Assembly: GCF_012034175.1 (NCBI RefSeq) | Contig: NZ_JAATEJ010000041.1 | Coordinates: 1-46,949 of the forward strand | Reading direction: 5' to 3' | Origin: Actinacidiphila epipremni | Lineage (GTDB): Bacteria > Actinomycetota > Actinomycetes > Streptomycetales > Streptomycetaceae | DNA: 46,949 nt | Part shown: positions 1 to 8,768 of the stretch, piece by piece | Position numbering within the stretch: the stretch's first letter is position 1 | Layout: every line of letters starts with the position of its first letter | Translations under genes and position numbers: made by a program | Notes under the pieces: generated by a model | What the model was told of the DNA's origin: nothing | Seen by the model: only the letters and a program-made list of their open reading frames with translations | Databases searched by the model: none

Positions 1-520
1 CGGGATTGTTGCTCAGCAGCCGGATCCGGCCGGCCCCGAGCGCGCCCAGCATCTGCGCGGCGGCGCTGTAGTCGCGCTCGTCCTCCCCGCGCCCCAGGGC
101 CAGGTTCGCCTCGTACGTGTCCAGTCCGCCGTCCTGCAGCGCGTAGGCGTCCAGCTTGGCGTACAGGCCGATACCGCGGCCCTCCTGCCGCAGATAGAGC
201 AGATAGCCGCCGCGCTCCCCGATCCGCTCCACCGCCTCACGCAACTGCGGGCCGCAGTCGCAGCGCTGGGAGCCGAAGACATCGCCCGTCAGGCACTCCG
301 AATGCGGGCGCACGAGCGGCACAGGCACGTTCTCGTAGTCGCCGATCCCCAGCGCGAGGTGCTCCTTGCCGTCGACGAGACCGGTGAAGGTGAACACGTC
401 CGCGACGGTCCCCCATCCGTCGGGAAACCGCAGCGGCACACGCACCTTGGTACGCACGGCGGCGGGCGGCAAGGCCACGGGCTCCACCACGGCGGTCAAC
501 GGACGCGCATCTGCCGACAT
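1..520 (-). CDS. ribA: GTP cyclohydrolase II, 3' end cut by window edge
   Basis: The first 173 residues are present and the rest lies left of the window. GTP cyclohydrolase II opens GTP to 2,5-diamino-6-ribosylamino-pyrimidinone phosphate, the first riboflavin step, in the cytoplasm. The zinc-ligand stretch SECLTGDVFGSQRCDC (about residues 74-89) and the following RQEGRGIGL (111-119) and YALQDGGLDTYEAN are family hallmarks. There is no DHBP-synthase domain before it, so this is a stand-alone RibA type rather than a RibBA fusion. The ATG at 520 is preceded by GAGGGAG. A TTGA-N4-TCAA inverted repeat lies 20-31 bases upstream (see 540-551). A paralogue serving a secondary pathway cannot be excluded from a partial gene. 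Confidence 0.93.
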   Translation of the reverse strand, partial: MSADARPLTAVVEPVALPPAAVRTKVRVPLRFPDGWGTVADVFTFTGLVDGKEHLALGIGDYENVPVPLVRPHSECLTGDVFGSQRCDCGPQLREAVERIGERGGYLLYLRQEGRGIGLYAKLDAYALQDGGLDTYEANLALGRGEDERDYSAAAQMLGALGAGRIRLLSNNP

Positions 521-539
521 ATCGACTCCCTCGTAGATC

Positions 540-551
540 TTGAAACCTCAA
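540..551 (-). promoter_or_regulatory. candidate MarR-type operator upstream of ribA
   Basis: TTGAAACCTCAA has inverted halves TTGA and TCAA separated by 4 bases; with flanks it reads CTTGA-N4-TCAAG. It sits 20 bases before the ribA start codon. It differs by one base from the TTGAA-NN-TTCAA form found at dodA and marR. That the same regulator binds here is inference. Confidence 0.4.
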
Positions 552-673
552 GCTCTTCGGGAAGCCGGAATATTTCCCCACCGCGCCGTAACGCACGTCA
601 CATCAGCGACTCAACACACTGCTGGCCGGCTGGCATTCCCGCCGACATGATCATCGGACAAGTCACCACGACG

Positions 674-1231
674 TCAGTCGCGAGCGGCGGCGAAGGCCGC
701 AATGTCCTGGAGCCCCGGCTTGTACCCGTCCGTTGTGTCGACCTCCATCCATGGCGCGTCCACCGACACCCGCCGGAACGCGTCATGGGCCAGCGTGTGG
801 GCGGCGGAATCGACGGTCCGGAGGTCGTCGTGAGCGGCGCGGACGGGATTGTCGGCAATACGGCGGCGTCTTCGCTCCAGCGCCACAGCCGCGTCCACGG
901 TGCAGTGGACGATACGGATCCGCGCCAGTGCACGAAAGGGTTCCAGGCCAGGACGCCAGAGGCGGTCCTGGAACGCCGCCTCGGCCACTGTCGTCACGCC
1001 GGCCCTCAGCAGCGTCTCCACCGCGGCGAAGAACACCCGCAGTGTGCGCAGGTTCAACTCGCCGCCAAGGGCCGGCACATAGTCCCGCGTCGCGTGCACC
1101 ATGCCCTCCTTGATCTCGTCGCGGCATATTGCCGGGCATCCCACCAGGCGGGCGATCTCGTGCGCGAGGGTCGTCTTGCCAGTGCCGGGAGGACCGCTGA
1201 CGACCACGAGTACGGGAAGCGGGTTCACCAC
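674..1231 (-). CDS. small AAA/zeta-toxin-like P-loop kinase family protein
   Basis: About 185 residues. A Walker A motif GPPGTGKT lies at residues 13-20, directly after a beta strand (PVLVVVSG). CRDEIKEGM follows, as in small P-loop phosphotransferases of the zeta-toxin/chloramphenicol-phosphotransferase/nucleotide-kinase type, and an Arg-rich stretch (LERRRRRIADN) resembles the lid of such kinases. The substrate cannot be told from sequence. I chose the GTG at 1231 because the Walker A strand needs to be near the N terminus; a second GTG at 1228 is equally possible and the Shine-Dalgarno (GGTGGA) is weak. It is divergent from the ABC exporter across 256 bases that contain a perfect palindrome. 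No antitoxin-like partner is adjacent, so I do not call it a toxin. Confidence 0.72.
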   Translation of the reverse strand: MVNPLPVLVVVSGPPGTGKTTLAHEIARLVGCPAICRDEIKEGMVHATRDYVPALGGELNLRTLRVFFAAVETLLRAGVTTVAEAAFQDRLWRPGLEPFRALARIRIVHCTVDAAVALERRRRRIADNPVRAAHDDLRTVDSAAHTLAHDAFRRVSVDAPWMEVDTTDGYKPGLQDIAAFAAARD

Positions 1232-1320
1232 TCCACCAATAGCAGGGCCGGTAGCCGGCTGCGGCGTCAACCGGGTTCCCGTGCCGCCGCCCCGACGCTG
1301 CCAAGAGCGCGGCACAAAGC

Positions 1321-1348
1321 GCCGTATCAGCCGATCGGCTGATACGGC
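1321..1348. promoter_or_regulatory. perfect 28-bp palindrome between divergent genes
   Basis: Two 14-base arms (left arm GCCGTATCAGCCGA) abut with no mismatch and no spacer. The site lies between the kinase-like gene (starts 1231, minus) and the ABC exporter (starts 1488, plus). Perfect dyads of this length in divergent intergenic DNA usually bind a dimeric regulator. A hairpin role in RNA is the alternative. The response regulator of the same operon is a natural candidate ligand, by inference only. Confidence 0.6.
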
Positions 1349-1487
1349 TCGACCGCCCGGAGGGTCAGCAGATGCCCGCCGAACAGGGCCGGGCGGTCGA
1401 TGCCGCCGCGGGCCGGGCACCGCCAGGCTCGTACGCACAGCCCGGAAGGCATTCCCATCCCCTCCGGAAACGGAAAGGACGCACCAT

Positions 1488-2444
1488 ATGCCGGCGGTCA
1501 TCGAGGTGCGGCACCTGCACAAGCGCTACGGAACAGCCGTGGCCGTCGACGACGTCTCTTTCCGCGTCGAGGAAGGTGAGATCTTCGGGATCCTCGGCCC
1601 CAACGGCGCGGGCAAGACCACCACGGTGGAGTGCGTCGAGGGTCTGCGGACCGCCGACCGCGGCGAGATCGGAGTGCTCGGGCTCGATCCCCGGCGCGAT
1701 CGCGCGGAACTCACCCAGCGGCTCGGCGTGCAACTCCAGGAAGGCCAACTGCCCGGACGGCTGACGGTCGGTGAGGCGCTGCGCCTCTACGCGTCGTTCT
1801 ACCGGAAGCCGGCCGACCCTCGGGCCCTGCTGGACGTGCTCGGTCTCAGCGGGGCGCACAGGACCCCGTACGGGCGGCTCTCCGGCGGGCAGAAGCAGCG
1901 GCTGTCGATCGCCCTGGCGCTGATCGGGAGCCCCGAGGTGGCCGTCCTGGACGAGCTCACCACCGGCCTGGACCCGCAGGCCCGCCGCGACACCTGGGAG
2001 CTGATCCGGGAGGTGCGCTCGCGCGGGGTGACCATCGTGCTGGTCACCCATTTCATGGAGGAAGCCGAGCGATTGTGTGACCGGGTGGCGGTGATCGACC
2101 GTGGCCGTGTCGTCGCGGTCGACAGCCCCACCGGCCTCGCCGAACGCGTCCAGGGCGGCCGGCGTACGCAGATCAGGTTCCGGCCGTCCACCCCGTTCGA
2201 GGACAGCCTGCTGGCCACCCTGCCGGACGTCACCGCCGTCACCCACCAGGGCGACCTCATGGTGGTCACCGGCAACGCCGACGTCCTCACCGCCGTCGCC
2301 TCCGTGCTGGCCCGCAACGGCATCGTCGCCGAGCACCTGCGGCTTGAGCAGCCCAGCCTGGAGGACGCCTTCGTGGCACTCACCGGCGACCACGCCGCCC
2401 GGCCCGATACCACCGGAGGATCCGCCGTAAACGTAGCGCCGTAA
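1488..2444 (+). CDS. ABC transporter ATP-binding protein (DrrA/CcmA type)
   Basis: 318-residue cytoplasmic ATPase of an ABC-2 exporter. Walker A GPNGAGKT is at 37-44, signature LSGGQ at 131-135, Walker B VAVLDE at 151-156 with the catalytic Glu, and the switch His at 188 (VTHFMEEAE). The usual DEPT is DELT here. A C-terminal extension of about 100 residues ending LEDAFVALTG is typical of drug/antibiotic-resistance ATPases of the DrrA group. The ATG at 1488 follows GGAAAGGA. The partner permease begins 112 bases downstream, then a sensor kinase and regulator, so the four genes look like one unit. The substrate is unknown; small-molecule or lipid export is the usual role. Confidence 0.93.
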   Translation: MPAVIEVRHLHKRYGTAVAVDDVSFRVEEGEIFGILGPNGAGKTTTVECVEGLRTADRGEIGVLGLDPRRDRAELTQRLGVQLQEGQLPGRLTVGEALRLYASFYRKPADPRALLDVLGLSGAHRTPYGRLSGGQKQRLSIALALIGSPEVAVLDELTTGLDPQARRDTWELIREVRSRGVTIVLVTHFMEEAERLCDRVAVIDRGRVVAVDSPTGLAERVQGGRRTQIRFRPSTPFEDSLLATLPDVTAVTHQGDLMVVTGNADVLTAVASVLARNGIVAEHLRLEQPSLEDAFVALTGDHAARPDTTGGSAVNVAP

Positions 2445-2556
2445 TACATGAACCGACCGTTACGTACGGCCGATCCACCGAACAGCCGGCGCCACTGGTG
2501 TCCACGTACCGGCGTCGCGCCCTCGACCGTCCGAGCCCGCAACAGGAGAAGCACCG

Positions 2557-3354
2557 ATGCCGGCCCCCGCCTCACCCGGAACGACCCCGCCCATTGCCCA
2601 GCTTCCCGCCTCGGCGCTGAAACTCCTCGCCCTTACCGAGCTGAAGCTGCTCGTACGGGAACGGGTAGGCCCGGTCTACGCGATCGGACTGCCGCTCGCG
2701 CTGCTCATCGTCTTCGGCAACATCCCCTTCTACACGGCGCACCACACGAGCGGGAGCTTCGCCGGCCGCACCCTGCTCGGCGTCTACCTGCCCGTCCTGG
2801 CCGCCTTCGCCCTGGCGGCGCTGTCCTTCAACGTCGTGCCCGCGGTGCTCGCCGGGTACCGCGAGAAGGGCGTCCTGCGCCGCCTGCGTACGACCCCGGT
2901 CGGCCCGGCGCGCGTACTCGCCGCCCATCTGCTGGTCACCGCGGCGACCGCGGCCGTCTCCGTGGCCACGGTGCTGCTCGTGGCCCGTCTCGCCTTCGCG
3001 GTGGCGCTGCCGCGCCAGGCGGGCGGATACGTCGTCGGCTTCCTGCTGGCCGCGCTCGCGCTCCTTGCGATCGGCCTGTTCATCGCCGCAGCCGCGCCCA
3101 ATGGCCGAGTCGCCAACGCCGCCGGCGCGACGCTGTTCTACGTCATGATGTTCTCCGCCGGGCTGTTCCTCCCGCTCGATGCCATGCCGCCCCTCCTGCG
3201 GCACATATGCCGAGCCTCGCCCCTGGGCGCCGCCGTGCAGGCGCTCAGCGACGCGACCGACGGACACATGCCCCACCTCCTCCAGTTGCTCACCCTCGCC
3301 GCCTACGCGGTCGTCTTCGGAGCGGGCGCGGTTAGATTGTTCCGCTGGGAGTGA
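2557..3354 (+). CDS. ABC-2 type transporter permease
   Basis: 265-residue membrane protein with about six hydrophobic segments: roughly residues 45-63, 73-100, 125-150, 160-182, 186-205 and 240-258. The short cytoplasmic stretch GYREKGVLRRLRTTPV between the second and third segments is the conserved ABC-2 permease loop that meets the ATPase. The start ATG follows AGGAG at the expected distance. It pairs with the ATPase just upstream to form a likely homodimeric exporter. No substrate can be assigned. Confidence 0.92.
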   Translation: MPAPASPGTTPPIAQLPASALKLLALTELKLLVRERVGPVYAIGLPLALLIVFGNIPFYTAHHTSGSFAGRTLLGVYLPVLAAFALAALSFNVVPAVLAGYREKGVLRRLRTTPVGPARVLAAHLLVTAATAAVSVATVLLVARLAFAVALPRQAGGYVVGFLLAALALLAIGLFIAAAAPNGRVANAAGATLFYVMMFSAGLFLPLDAMPPLLRHICRASPLGAAVQALSDATDGHMPHLLQLLTLAAYAVVFGAGAVRLFRWE

Positions 3355-3427
3355 GACCGGGCCACGACGTGCGGCGGACGACGGCGCTGACCCATATGCA
3401 GAGCGATCCGGAAGGCGCGGTGCACCT

Positions 3428-4792
3428 ATGAGCAGGCACGTACCGCTCGCCCGGGAGAACAGGCAGGACCCGCGGCTGCTTCCGCTGATCTCCGTCGTGC
3501 CCTATGTGATCCTGGCCGCCCTCACCGTCGTGACCACCGTCGCCGAGCACGGGGCGCGCAGGTCGCTCCTGATCGATCTCGGGCTGTGCGCGGCGACCGC
3601 GCTGTGGATGCTGTGCATGTTCACCCTGCGCCGTGACCGGTGGGAACAGCCCGCGCCCATGGGCGTGTTCTTCGCCGGGCTGGTGGTGCTGACCGGCGTC
3701 CTCGTCGCCCGCGACCCGTGGTTCGGGCTCCTGACGCCGGCCTGCTACTTCTACGCCTTCGCTCTGCTGCCGTGGCCCTGGCGGCTGCCGGGGGTCGCCG
3801 TCGTGGCCTTCGAGTCGGGGGTCGCGCAGTCCTACGGGGTCCCCAAGGACGACGCCGTGGGGCTGATCGCCTTCGTCGCGGTGCTGGCCGTCAACATCAT
3901 CTGTATGTGCGGACTCTCGTGGTGGGAGTGGGACGCCGAGCAGAAGGACCAGCAGCGGGAGTCGGCTCTCGGACAGGTCCGGGAGGCGAACCGCCGCCTT
4001 CAGGCGACACTTGCCGAGAACGCGGCCCTGCACCGTCAACTGCTCGTCCAGGCCCGTGAGGCGGGGGTGCTCGACGAACGGCAGCGCATGGCACGCGAGA
4101 TCCACGACACCCTCGCCCAGGGCCTGACCGGCATCGTCACCCAGTTGCAGGCCGCCGAGCAGGTCACCGGCTCTCCGGACCGGTGGCGGCGGCACTTCGC
4201 GGCGGCGACCCGGCTGGCCCGGGAGAGCCTGGCCGAGGCGCGGCGGTCGGTGGACGCGCTGCGTCCGCAGCCGCTGGAGAGCGCCGGGTTGAGCGAGGCG
4301 CTCGCCGGCGTCGCCGACCGCTGGTCGGCCCTGCACGGCGTCACCGTGCGCTTCACCTGCACCGGAACGGCCCGGCCCATGCGCCCGGAGGCCGAACTGG
4401 CGCTGCTGCGGGCGACGCAGGAGGCGCTGGCCAACGTGGCGCGGCATGCGGGCGCCGGGACCGTCACCGTCACCCTGGGATATCTGGAGCACGACGTGGT
4501 CCTGGACGTGACGGACGACGGGCGCGGGTTCGAGGCGTCGCCGGCGCACGTCACGGCGCGGGAGCCGGCTGCACCGGACGCGGGCTCGGCTGCGGACGGT
4601 GACGCCGGAAGCGGCCCGAAGGGGGCCCTGGAGGGCCCTGGGAGCGCCTGCGGCGGCGGGTTCGGCCTGGAGGCGATGCGGGATCGGATCGAGGGCGTGC
4701 GCGGGACGCTGCGGGTCCGTTCGGCGCCGGGGGCCGGCACGGCCGTCTCGGCCCGCGTACCGCACGAGGCGGCTGCCGAGGTGGCCCGGTGA
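3428..4792 (+). CDS. NarL-type sensor histidine kinase (HisKA_3)
   Basis: 454 residues. About five to six N-terminal membrane segments (residues 20-160) are followed by a coiled linker (170-215) and a HisKA_3 dimerisation domain with the phospho-acceptor His226 in REIHDTLAQGL. The HATPase_c domain has an N-box (QEALANVARHA, about 331-341) and DDGRGF (363-368). A Gly/Ala/Pro-rich insert of about 38 residues separates the DDGRGF box from the GFGLEAMRDR box. The ATG at 3428 has GGAAGG upstream. Its stop overlaps the response-regulator start in a GTGA. Its position behind an ABC exporter suggests that it senses the exporter's substrate or envelope stress; the membrane-embedded sensor has almost no extracellular domain. 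Confidence 0.94.
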   Translation: MSRHVPLARENRQDPRLLPLISVVPYVILAALTVVTTVAEHGARRSLLIDLGLCAATALWMLCMFTLRRDRWEQPAPMGVFFAGLVVLTGVLVARDPWFGLLTPACYFYAFALLPWPWRLPGVAVVAFESGVAQSYGVPKDDAVGLIAFVAVLAVNIICMCGLSWWEWDAEQKDQQRESALGQVREANRRLQATLAENAALHRQLLVQAREAGVLDERQRMAREIHDTLAQGLTGIVTQLQAAEQVTGSPDRWRRHFAAATRLARESLAEARRSVDALRPQPLESAGLSEALAGVADRWSALHGVTVRFTCTGTARPMRPEAELALLRATQEALANVARHAGAGTVTVTLGYLEHDVVLDVTDDGRGFEASPAHVTAREPAAPDAGSAADGDAGSGPKGALEGPGSACGGGFGLEAMRDRIEGVRGTLRVRSAPGAGTAVSARVPHEAAAEVAR

Positions 4793-5469
4793 GCGCCGAA
4801 GGGCCCACGCCCGCCGAGCCCCCGGCGCCGATCCGGCTGGTCGTCGCCGACGACCACCCCGTCGTCCGGGACGGCCTGAGCGGCATGTTCGCCGCCGATC
4901 CGGCGTTCGAGGTGGTGGGCGAGGCGGCGGACGGGGCCGAGGCCGTACGGCTGACCATGAGCCTCGCGCCGGACGTGGTGCTCATGGACCTGCGGATGCC
5001 GGGCGTGGACGGCGCCACGGCGATCGCCCGGTTGGCCGAGGCGGGCAGCCCGGCCCGTGTGCTGGTCCTGACCACCTACGACGCCGACAGCTACGTCCTG
5101 CCGGCCATCGCGGCGGGCGCGACCGGCTATCTGCTGAAGGACGCGCCGCGCGCCGAGTTGCTGCGGGCGGTACGCGCCGCCGCACATGGCGAAGCGGTGC
5201 TCTCGCCCGCGGTGGCCGCCCGCCTGATGGACCAGGTGCGGCCTGCCGCGCCGGCGTTGCTCAGCCCGCGCGAGCACGAGGTCCTGACATGGGTGGCGGC
5301 CGGCGCCACCAATCGTGAGGTGGCCGCGCGGCTGCTGATCAGCGAGGCCACGGTCAAGACGCATCTGCTGAACGTCTACGGCAAACTCGGCGTCGGCGAC
5401 CGTGCGGCGGCCGTGGCCGAGGCGTTCAACCGCGGCCTGCTCACGCCCCGTCGGGCATCGGAATCCTGA
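4789..5469 (+). CDS. NarL/FixJ-family response regulator
   Basis: 226 residues. The receiver domain has an acidic pair at D21/D22, phospho-acceptor D67 (LMDLRMPG), a Thr at about 95-96 and K117. A LuxR-type helix-turn-helix occupies about 157-213 (SPREHEVLTWVAAGATNREVA, then SEATVKTH). The GTG start overlaps the kinase stop by four bases, so translation is coupled. It probably regulates the exporter upstream, and the 1321-1348 palindrome is a possible target. The coding strand after its stop runs into a decayed mobile-element remnant. Confidence 0.95.
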   Translation: MSAEGPTPAEPPAPIRLVVADDHPVVRDGLSGMFAADPAFEVVGEAADGAEAVRLTMSLAPDVVLMDLRMPGVDGATAIARLAEAGSPARVLVLTTYDADSYVLPAIAAGATGYLLKDAPRAELLRAVRAAAHGEAVLSPAVAARLMDQVRPAAPALLSPREHEVLTWVAAGATNREVAARLLISEATVKTHLLNVYGKLGVGDRAAAVAEAFNRGLLTPRRASES

Positions 5470-5563
5470 GCAGTGGGCACCTGATCCGTTTTCGGCCCGT
5501 ACACGGCCACGTGGTGCCGGCGGGCCCGCGATACCCGGTTGCCGTCCCAGCGGTGCGGTCTGA

Positions 5564-5692
5564 ACCGTCCCCGCCGATGCCGGCGCGGACCGGAAGATCG
5601 CAAAGTTCCGGCAGGGCAACCATTACCTGAGCACACCCTGGACCGCGACCTACAAGCCGATCCGCTCCCACGACGAAGGCATCCACGGCCAC
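5564..5692 (+). pseudogene. mobile-element protein remnant, copy A
   Basis: A 43-codon fragment reading TVPADAGADRKIAKFRQG followed by NHYLSTPWTATYKPIRSHDE. It aligns residue by residue with copy B at about 8254-8370 (KFRQDRHYLHPTWQDAYRPK, then EGLNGR). An in-frame TGA lies at 5561 and the match dies after EGIHGH, so it is clearly broken. Actinobacterial genomes carry many such proteins, often annotated as transposase or hypothetical. I rely on recall for that family link and on direct comparison for the A/B match. Confidence 0.6.
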
Positions 5693-5734
5693 CCACCCGC
5701 AGTCCGATCCACTCGCGCAACAGCCACACAACCC

Positions 5735-5774
5735 CATGACGGCCGGCCCCGGAACCCCGGGGCCGGCCGTCATG
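5735..5774. terminator. 18-bp stem hairpin, terminator-like
   Basis: Perfect inverted repeat of two 18-base arms (left arm CATGACGGCCGGCCCCGG) around an AACC loop. No T tract follows, which is usual for actinobacterial terminators. It could end transcripts from the response-regulator operon about 265 bases upstream. Confidence 0.6.
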
Positions 5775-5847
5775 CCTGCATACCCACCCGATGACAGAGG
5801 AGTACGCCTCCTGCTGCACCTCACTGCCATCCACCTCCCCGAACGCC

Positions 5848-5936
5848 CTCGAACAAGTCCCGGAACGACAAAGATCCCGACCGATCGTCATGATCGGCGG
5901 GATCTCGTCAACCGCTCCCGAGCTATCCCAAGAACG
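5848..5936 (+). repeat. roughly 89-bp dispersed repeat, copy A
   Basis: Begins CTCGAACAAG and ends CAAGAACG. It matches 8769-8858 over its whole length with scattered substitutions. The middle holds an imperfect hairpin (AGATCCCG...GGGATCT). It lies downstream of remnant A exactly as its partner lies downstream of remnant B, so it is probably the shared 3' end of the element. Confidence 0.7.
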
Positions 5937-6137
5937 GCGCTGCGCCCGCTGGTGTCCCAGCCAGGCCGTAAACGCGTCCCCGCCCAGGCAGTGGCATACC
6001 TCGCGGGCCTCGGCCGACGAGCGCACCGCGGTTGTATACCGCGTGGAAGCCGTCGAGCCGCGCGGTGCGGGGCTCGGTGCGGGGCGGCACGGAGCGGGAT
6101 CGGCTGGGGGCCAGTCCGGTGAACGGGCCGACCCCCG
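5937..6137. other. non-coding stretch, no gene recognised
   Basis: I see no open frame here with a convincing start, ribosome-binding site or known motif. It separates the end of repeat copy A from the terminator of the LAxTG gene. It may be further decayed element sequence. Confidence 0.4.
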
Positions 6138-6174
6138 CCCCGCGGCCCCCCGAAGGTCGCCTGGGGCCGCGGGG
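6138..6174 (-). terminator. terminator of the LAxTG protein gene
   Basis: Perfect 12-base arms CCCCGCGGCCCC and GGGGCCGCGGGG around a 13-base loop, starting 8 bases past the stop codon of the minus-strand gene. Confidence 0.6.
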
Positions 6175-6182
6175 TTCGGCGG

Positions 6183-7784
6183 TTAGCGCTGTGCGGTCTT
6201 GCGGCGCCGGGAGACCATGAGGCCAGCGGCGCCGGCGGCAAGGAGGGCTGTCGCGGTGCCGGCGATGAGCGGGGTGCTGCCACCGCCGCCGGTGGCGGCC
6301 AGGGAGGACGGCTGTCCGTCGGTTCCGGGGGCGTTGGTCGTTCCGCCGTCCGGGGTAGTGGACGGTGCCGGGCCGTTGAAGACGATCGGCTGGGTGTAGC
6401 CGTCGGTGCTGTCGTCCCACGGGAAGCTGACCGGGATGTGCTCGTAGTCGCTGATCTCGTTGGTCAGCGCCGCCTGGCCGCGCGCGTTGACCAGTTGCTC
6501 GTCGAGGCGGACCTGGAAGGTGAAGGTGCGCTGGTAGCCGTCGGGCTGGATGTAGTTGCTGCTGCACCGGTAGGGGCCGTGGGCTTTCGAACCGCCGTCG
6601 TCGGTGCCGCACCCCGCAGGCACGGTCGTCACCGTGGTGCCCTTGGGGAAGGTCACCTTCAGCGCATCGACACCGTCGCCGCCGCTGCGGTCGATGACAG
6701 TGGCCGGGCCGGCGTTGCGCATGCCCACCGTGACCGGGACGGTCTGACCCTCGGCGCCCTTGGCCTGCGCGCCGATCGCGGAGAAGTGGGCGTGGTTGTC
6801 GGCCCCGACGCCCATCTCGGTGTAGTTGTCCCCCTGGTTGAGGTCGTCCGACTTGGCCGCAACCTTCGCCGCGGACACCGGCGTCGCCGTCAGGCGGGGC
6901 CCGTCGCCCGGTGTGCCGGCCGCGGCGCGCAGGGAGTCTGCCTGCGCGCCGGGGGCCAGGACACTGGCCGACAGGTACGTCTGCCATGCCTTGCTGGTGA
7001 CCTTGACCTTCAGGTCCGGTGACAGCTGCAGGGCGTGGCCGGGAGCGAGGGGGGTGTCGATGGTGCACACCACCTGGACGTCCTCCTCGGCGCCCGTCGG
7101 CTTGCCGTAGGTGCAGTTGGAGTAGTGCTCGGTGAACTCCAGCCCTGCCACGGTGTGGAAGGTCAGCACGGTCTGCTGCGCGGTCTGGTCGCCGGCGTTC
7201 GCCCAGCGGATCGGCGCGGTCAAGGTCGAGCCGACCTTCGCGCCGGTGACCGACGTCAGCGGGTGGACGACCAGATCGACGCCGGACCCGACAAAGACCT
7301 CGGCGCTCTCCTCGCCCGGGTCGACGCCTGGCGCCGTCGCCTTGAGCTGGACAGTGCCGTGCGATCCGTCCTTCGCCCCCGGCACGGCGTTCAGGCCGAG
7401 CGTCAGGTAGTTGTCCGCGCTGTCGGGAACCCCCGGGCCGAAGTCGGTGACTTTGACGGTGCAGGTGCCTACCGCACCGGTGTGCGTGCACCCCGACGGC
7501 CAGACGACGTCGGCGAGGCCCGCCAGGCCTGCGGTGTCAACCGTCACGGTGGCCGGCGGCAGGTGTCCTTGAAGCTGGTGGGTCACCTGGATGTGCAGCT
7601 GCTTGGCGCCGGCGGGATCGCTGTGCCCGGTCGGCAGCGTCAGGTTGTACTCCTTGACGTTGATCCACAGAGAGTCGGCGGCGGAAGCCTCCGTCGCGCC
7701 GACCAGCATCCCCGATCCCGCCACGCACACCGCGCCCGTGGCTGCGACCAGGCCCCGGATTCCCCTCGATCTGCGAAAACCCAT
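6183..7784 (-). CDS. secreted LAxTG cell-wall-anchored protein
   Basis: 533 residues. Residues 1-35 form a signal peptide (two-Arg N region, hydrophobic core LVAATGAVCVAGSGMLVGA, cleavage near ASA). The body is rich in beta-type repeats, with DUF11/NEW3-like stretches such as VPVTVGMRNAGPATV, and several Cys pairs. The C terminus has the three-part sorting signal: LAATG, a hydrophobic helix (LIAGTATALLAAGAAGLMV) and SRRRKTAQR. LAxTG signals are recognised by class E sortases of Streptomyces. I chose ATG 7784 over the upstream ATG/TTG because GGGAGGGACC sits just before it. The gene lies alone between two mobile-element remnants, so it may be an acquired surface protein. The ligand is unknown. 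Confidence 0.85.
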   Translation of the reverse strand: MGFRRSRGIRGLVAATGAVCVAGSGMLVGATEASAADSLWINVKEYNLTLPTGHSDPAGAKQLHIQVTHQLQGHLPPATVTVDTAGLAGLADVVWPSGCTHTGAVGTCTVKVTDFGPGVPDSADNYLTLGLNAVPGAKDGSHGTVQLKATAPGVDPGEESAEVFVGSGVDLVVHPLTSVTGAKVGSTLTAPIRWANAGDQTAQQTVLTFHTVAGLEFTEHYSNCTYGKPTGAEEDVQVVCTIDTPLAPGHALQLSPDLKVKVTSKAWQTYLSASVLAPGAQADSLRAAAGTPGDGPRLTATPVSAAKVAAKSDDLNQGDNYTEMGVGADNHAHFSAIGAQAKGAEGQTVPVTVGMRNAGPATVIDRSGGDGVDALKVTFPKGTTVTTVPAGCGTDDGGSKAHGPYRCSSNYIQPDGYQRTFTFQVRLDEQLVNARGQAALTNEISDYEHIPVSFPWDDSTDGYTQPIVFNGPAPSTTPDGGTTNAPGTDGQPSSLAATGGGGSTPLIAGTATALLAAGAAGLMVSRRRKTAQR

Positions 7785-8079
7785 ACGGTCCCTCCCCATC
7801 AATTCGGAGAGGCGAACACTAGTACCCGCCCCGGACAGCGCTCACCTGCGGGTCCTCCCCTGGAGCGAGGGCGTCAGCCGGCGCGCGATCGGACACCGCC
7901 AGGCCGAGGCACACCGCGGGAGCCCACCACACGCACGACAGGTGTTCACGAGTGGGTCTTATCAGTGGCGCCAAGCGCTGCTGAAGATCGCTGCCCAGTT
8001 GGCGAGTGATCGTTTCCCAGAGGAGTTGCTGAGTCTCGTGCGGCGGTGGAACTGCCCCCTCGCCCGCCGTGTCGTGCCC

Positions 8080-8625
8080 CGCTTCAACCAGGTCCACCTC
8101 GTCCCGGCACCGCGGCCGACCATGGTGGACCTCACCAACAAGCGGGCCACCGCTGCACACAGCGCGGCCAAGCCCACCGTCTCGATCCCGTAAGGCGAAC
8201 GGCTGCGGCCCCTGCCCAAGGGCGCGCTGCCACGGATCCGCCAGAAGCCCACGATCACCGTCCAGCCCGGCGCTCTCGGCACGCTCGACAAGTTCCGCCA
8301 GGACCGCCACTACCTCCACCCCACCTGGCAGGACGCCTACCGACCCAAGCGGGCGAATATCGAGGGCCTCAACGGCAGATTCAGGAGCCACGGCATCGAC
8401 ATTTCCGACCCCACCAAGCGGCTCGCCCACGGACGAGTCGCGCAGACCATCCTGCTCGCACTGATGATCCGCACCATCAACCTGCACATCCTCTTTGCCT
8501 GGCAACAACGAACAGAGGCCGAGCGACCGCAACCACAGCGGACGTCGTCACCATCACTGGATCGGTATCCCAGACGCCCTGCGAGGCCGGCCTGCCACCG
8601 CCCGAGAGCCCCGAGATTCGCATGA
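8080..8625 (+). pseudogene. mobile-element protein remnant, copy B, in-frame stop
   Basis: One reading frame runs through PTMVDLTNKRATAAHSAAKP, hits TAA at 8191-8193, and continues in the same frame through GALPRIRQKPTITVQPGALG, KFRQDRHYLHPTWQDAYRPK, GIDISDPTKRLAHGRVAQT and ILLALMIRTINLHILFAWQQ to a TGA at 8623. The C-terminal EGLNGR...DPTKR...RVAQT...LL pattern is like actinobacterial proteins often labelled transposase or hypothetical. The 5' limit is uncertain and may reach back to about 7950. Copy A matches the central part. The internal stop and loss of the N-terminal region mean it is not functional as one protein. Confidence 0.65.
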
Positions 8626-8768
8626 CCATCTGAGACACCAGCACCACCAGCCGGGATCACGCCCGCCCGCCGACGGCCCCGGACCGCCACACGTACCGGA
8701 CCACCCCGGAACCTCAGGCCTAGAACCGCAAGGCAATCGCCTCCGGCGCCGACCACGTTCGGACAGGT

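Noticed and set aside
674..1231. Zeta-type toxin-antitoxin system
   Set aside because: The P-loop kinase is similar in type but no adjacent small antitoxin gene is present.
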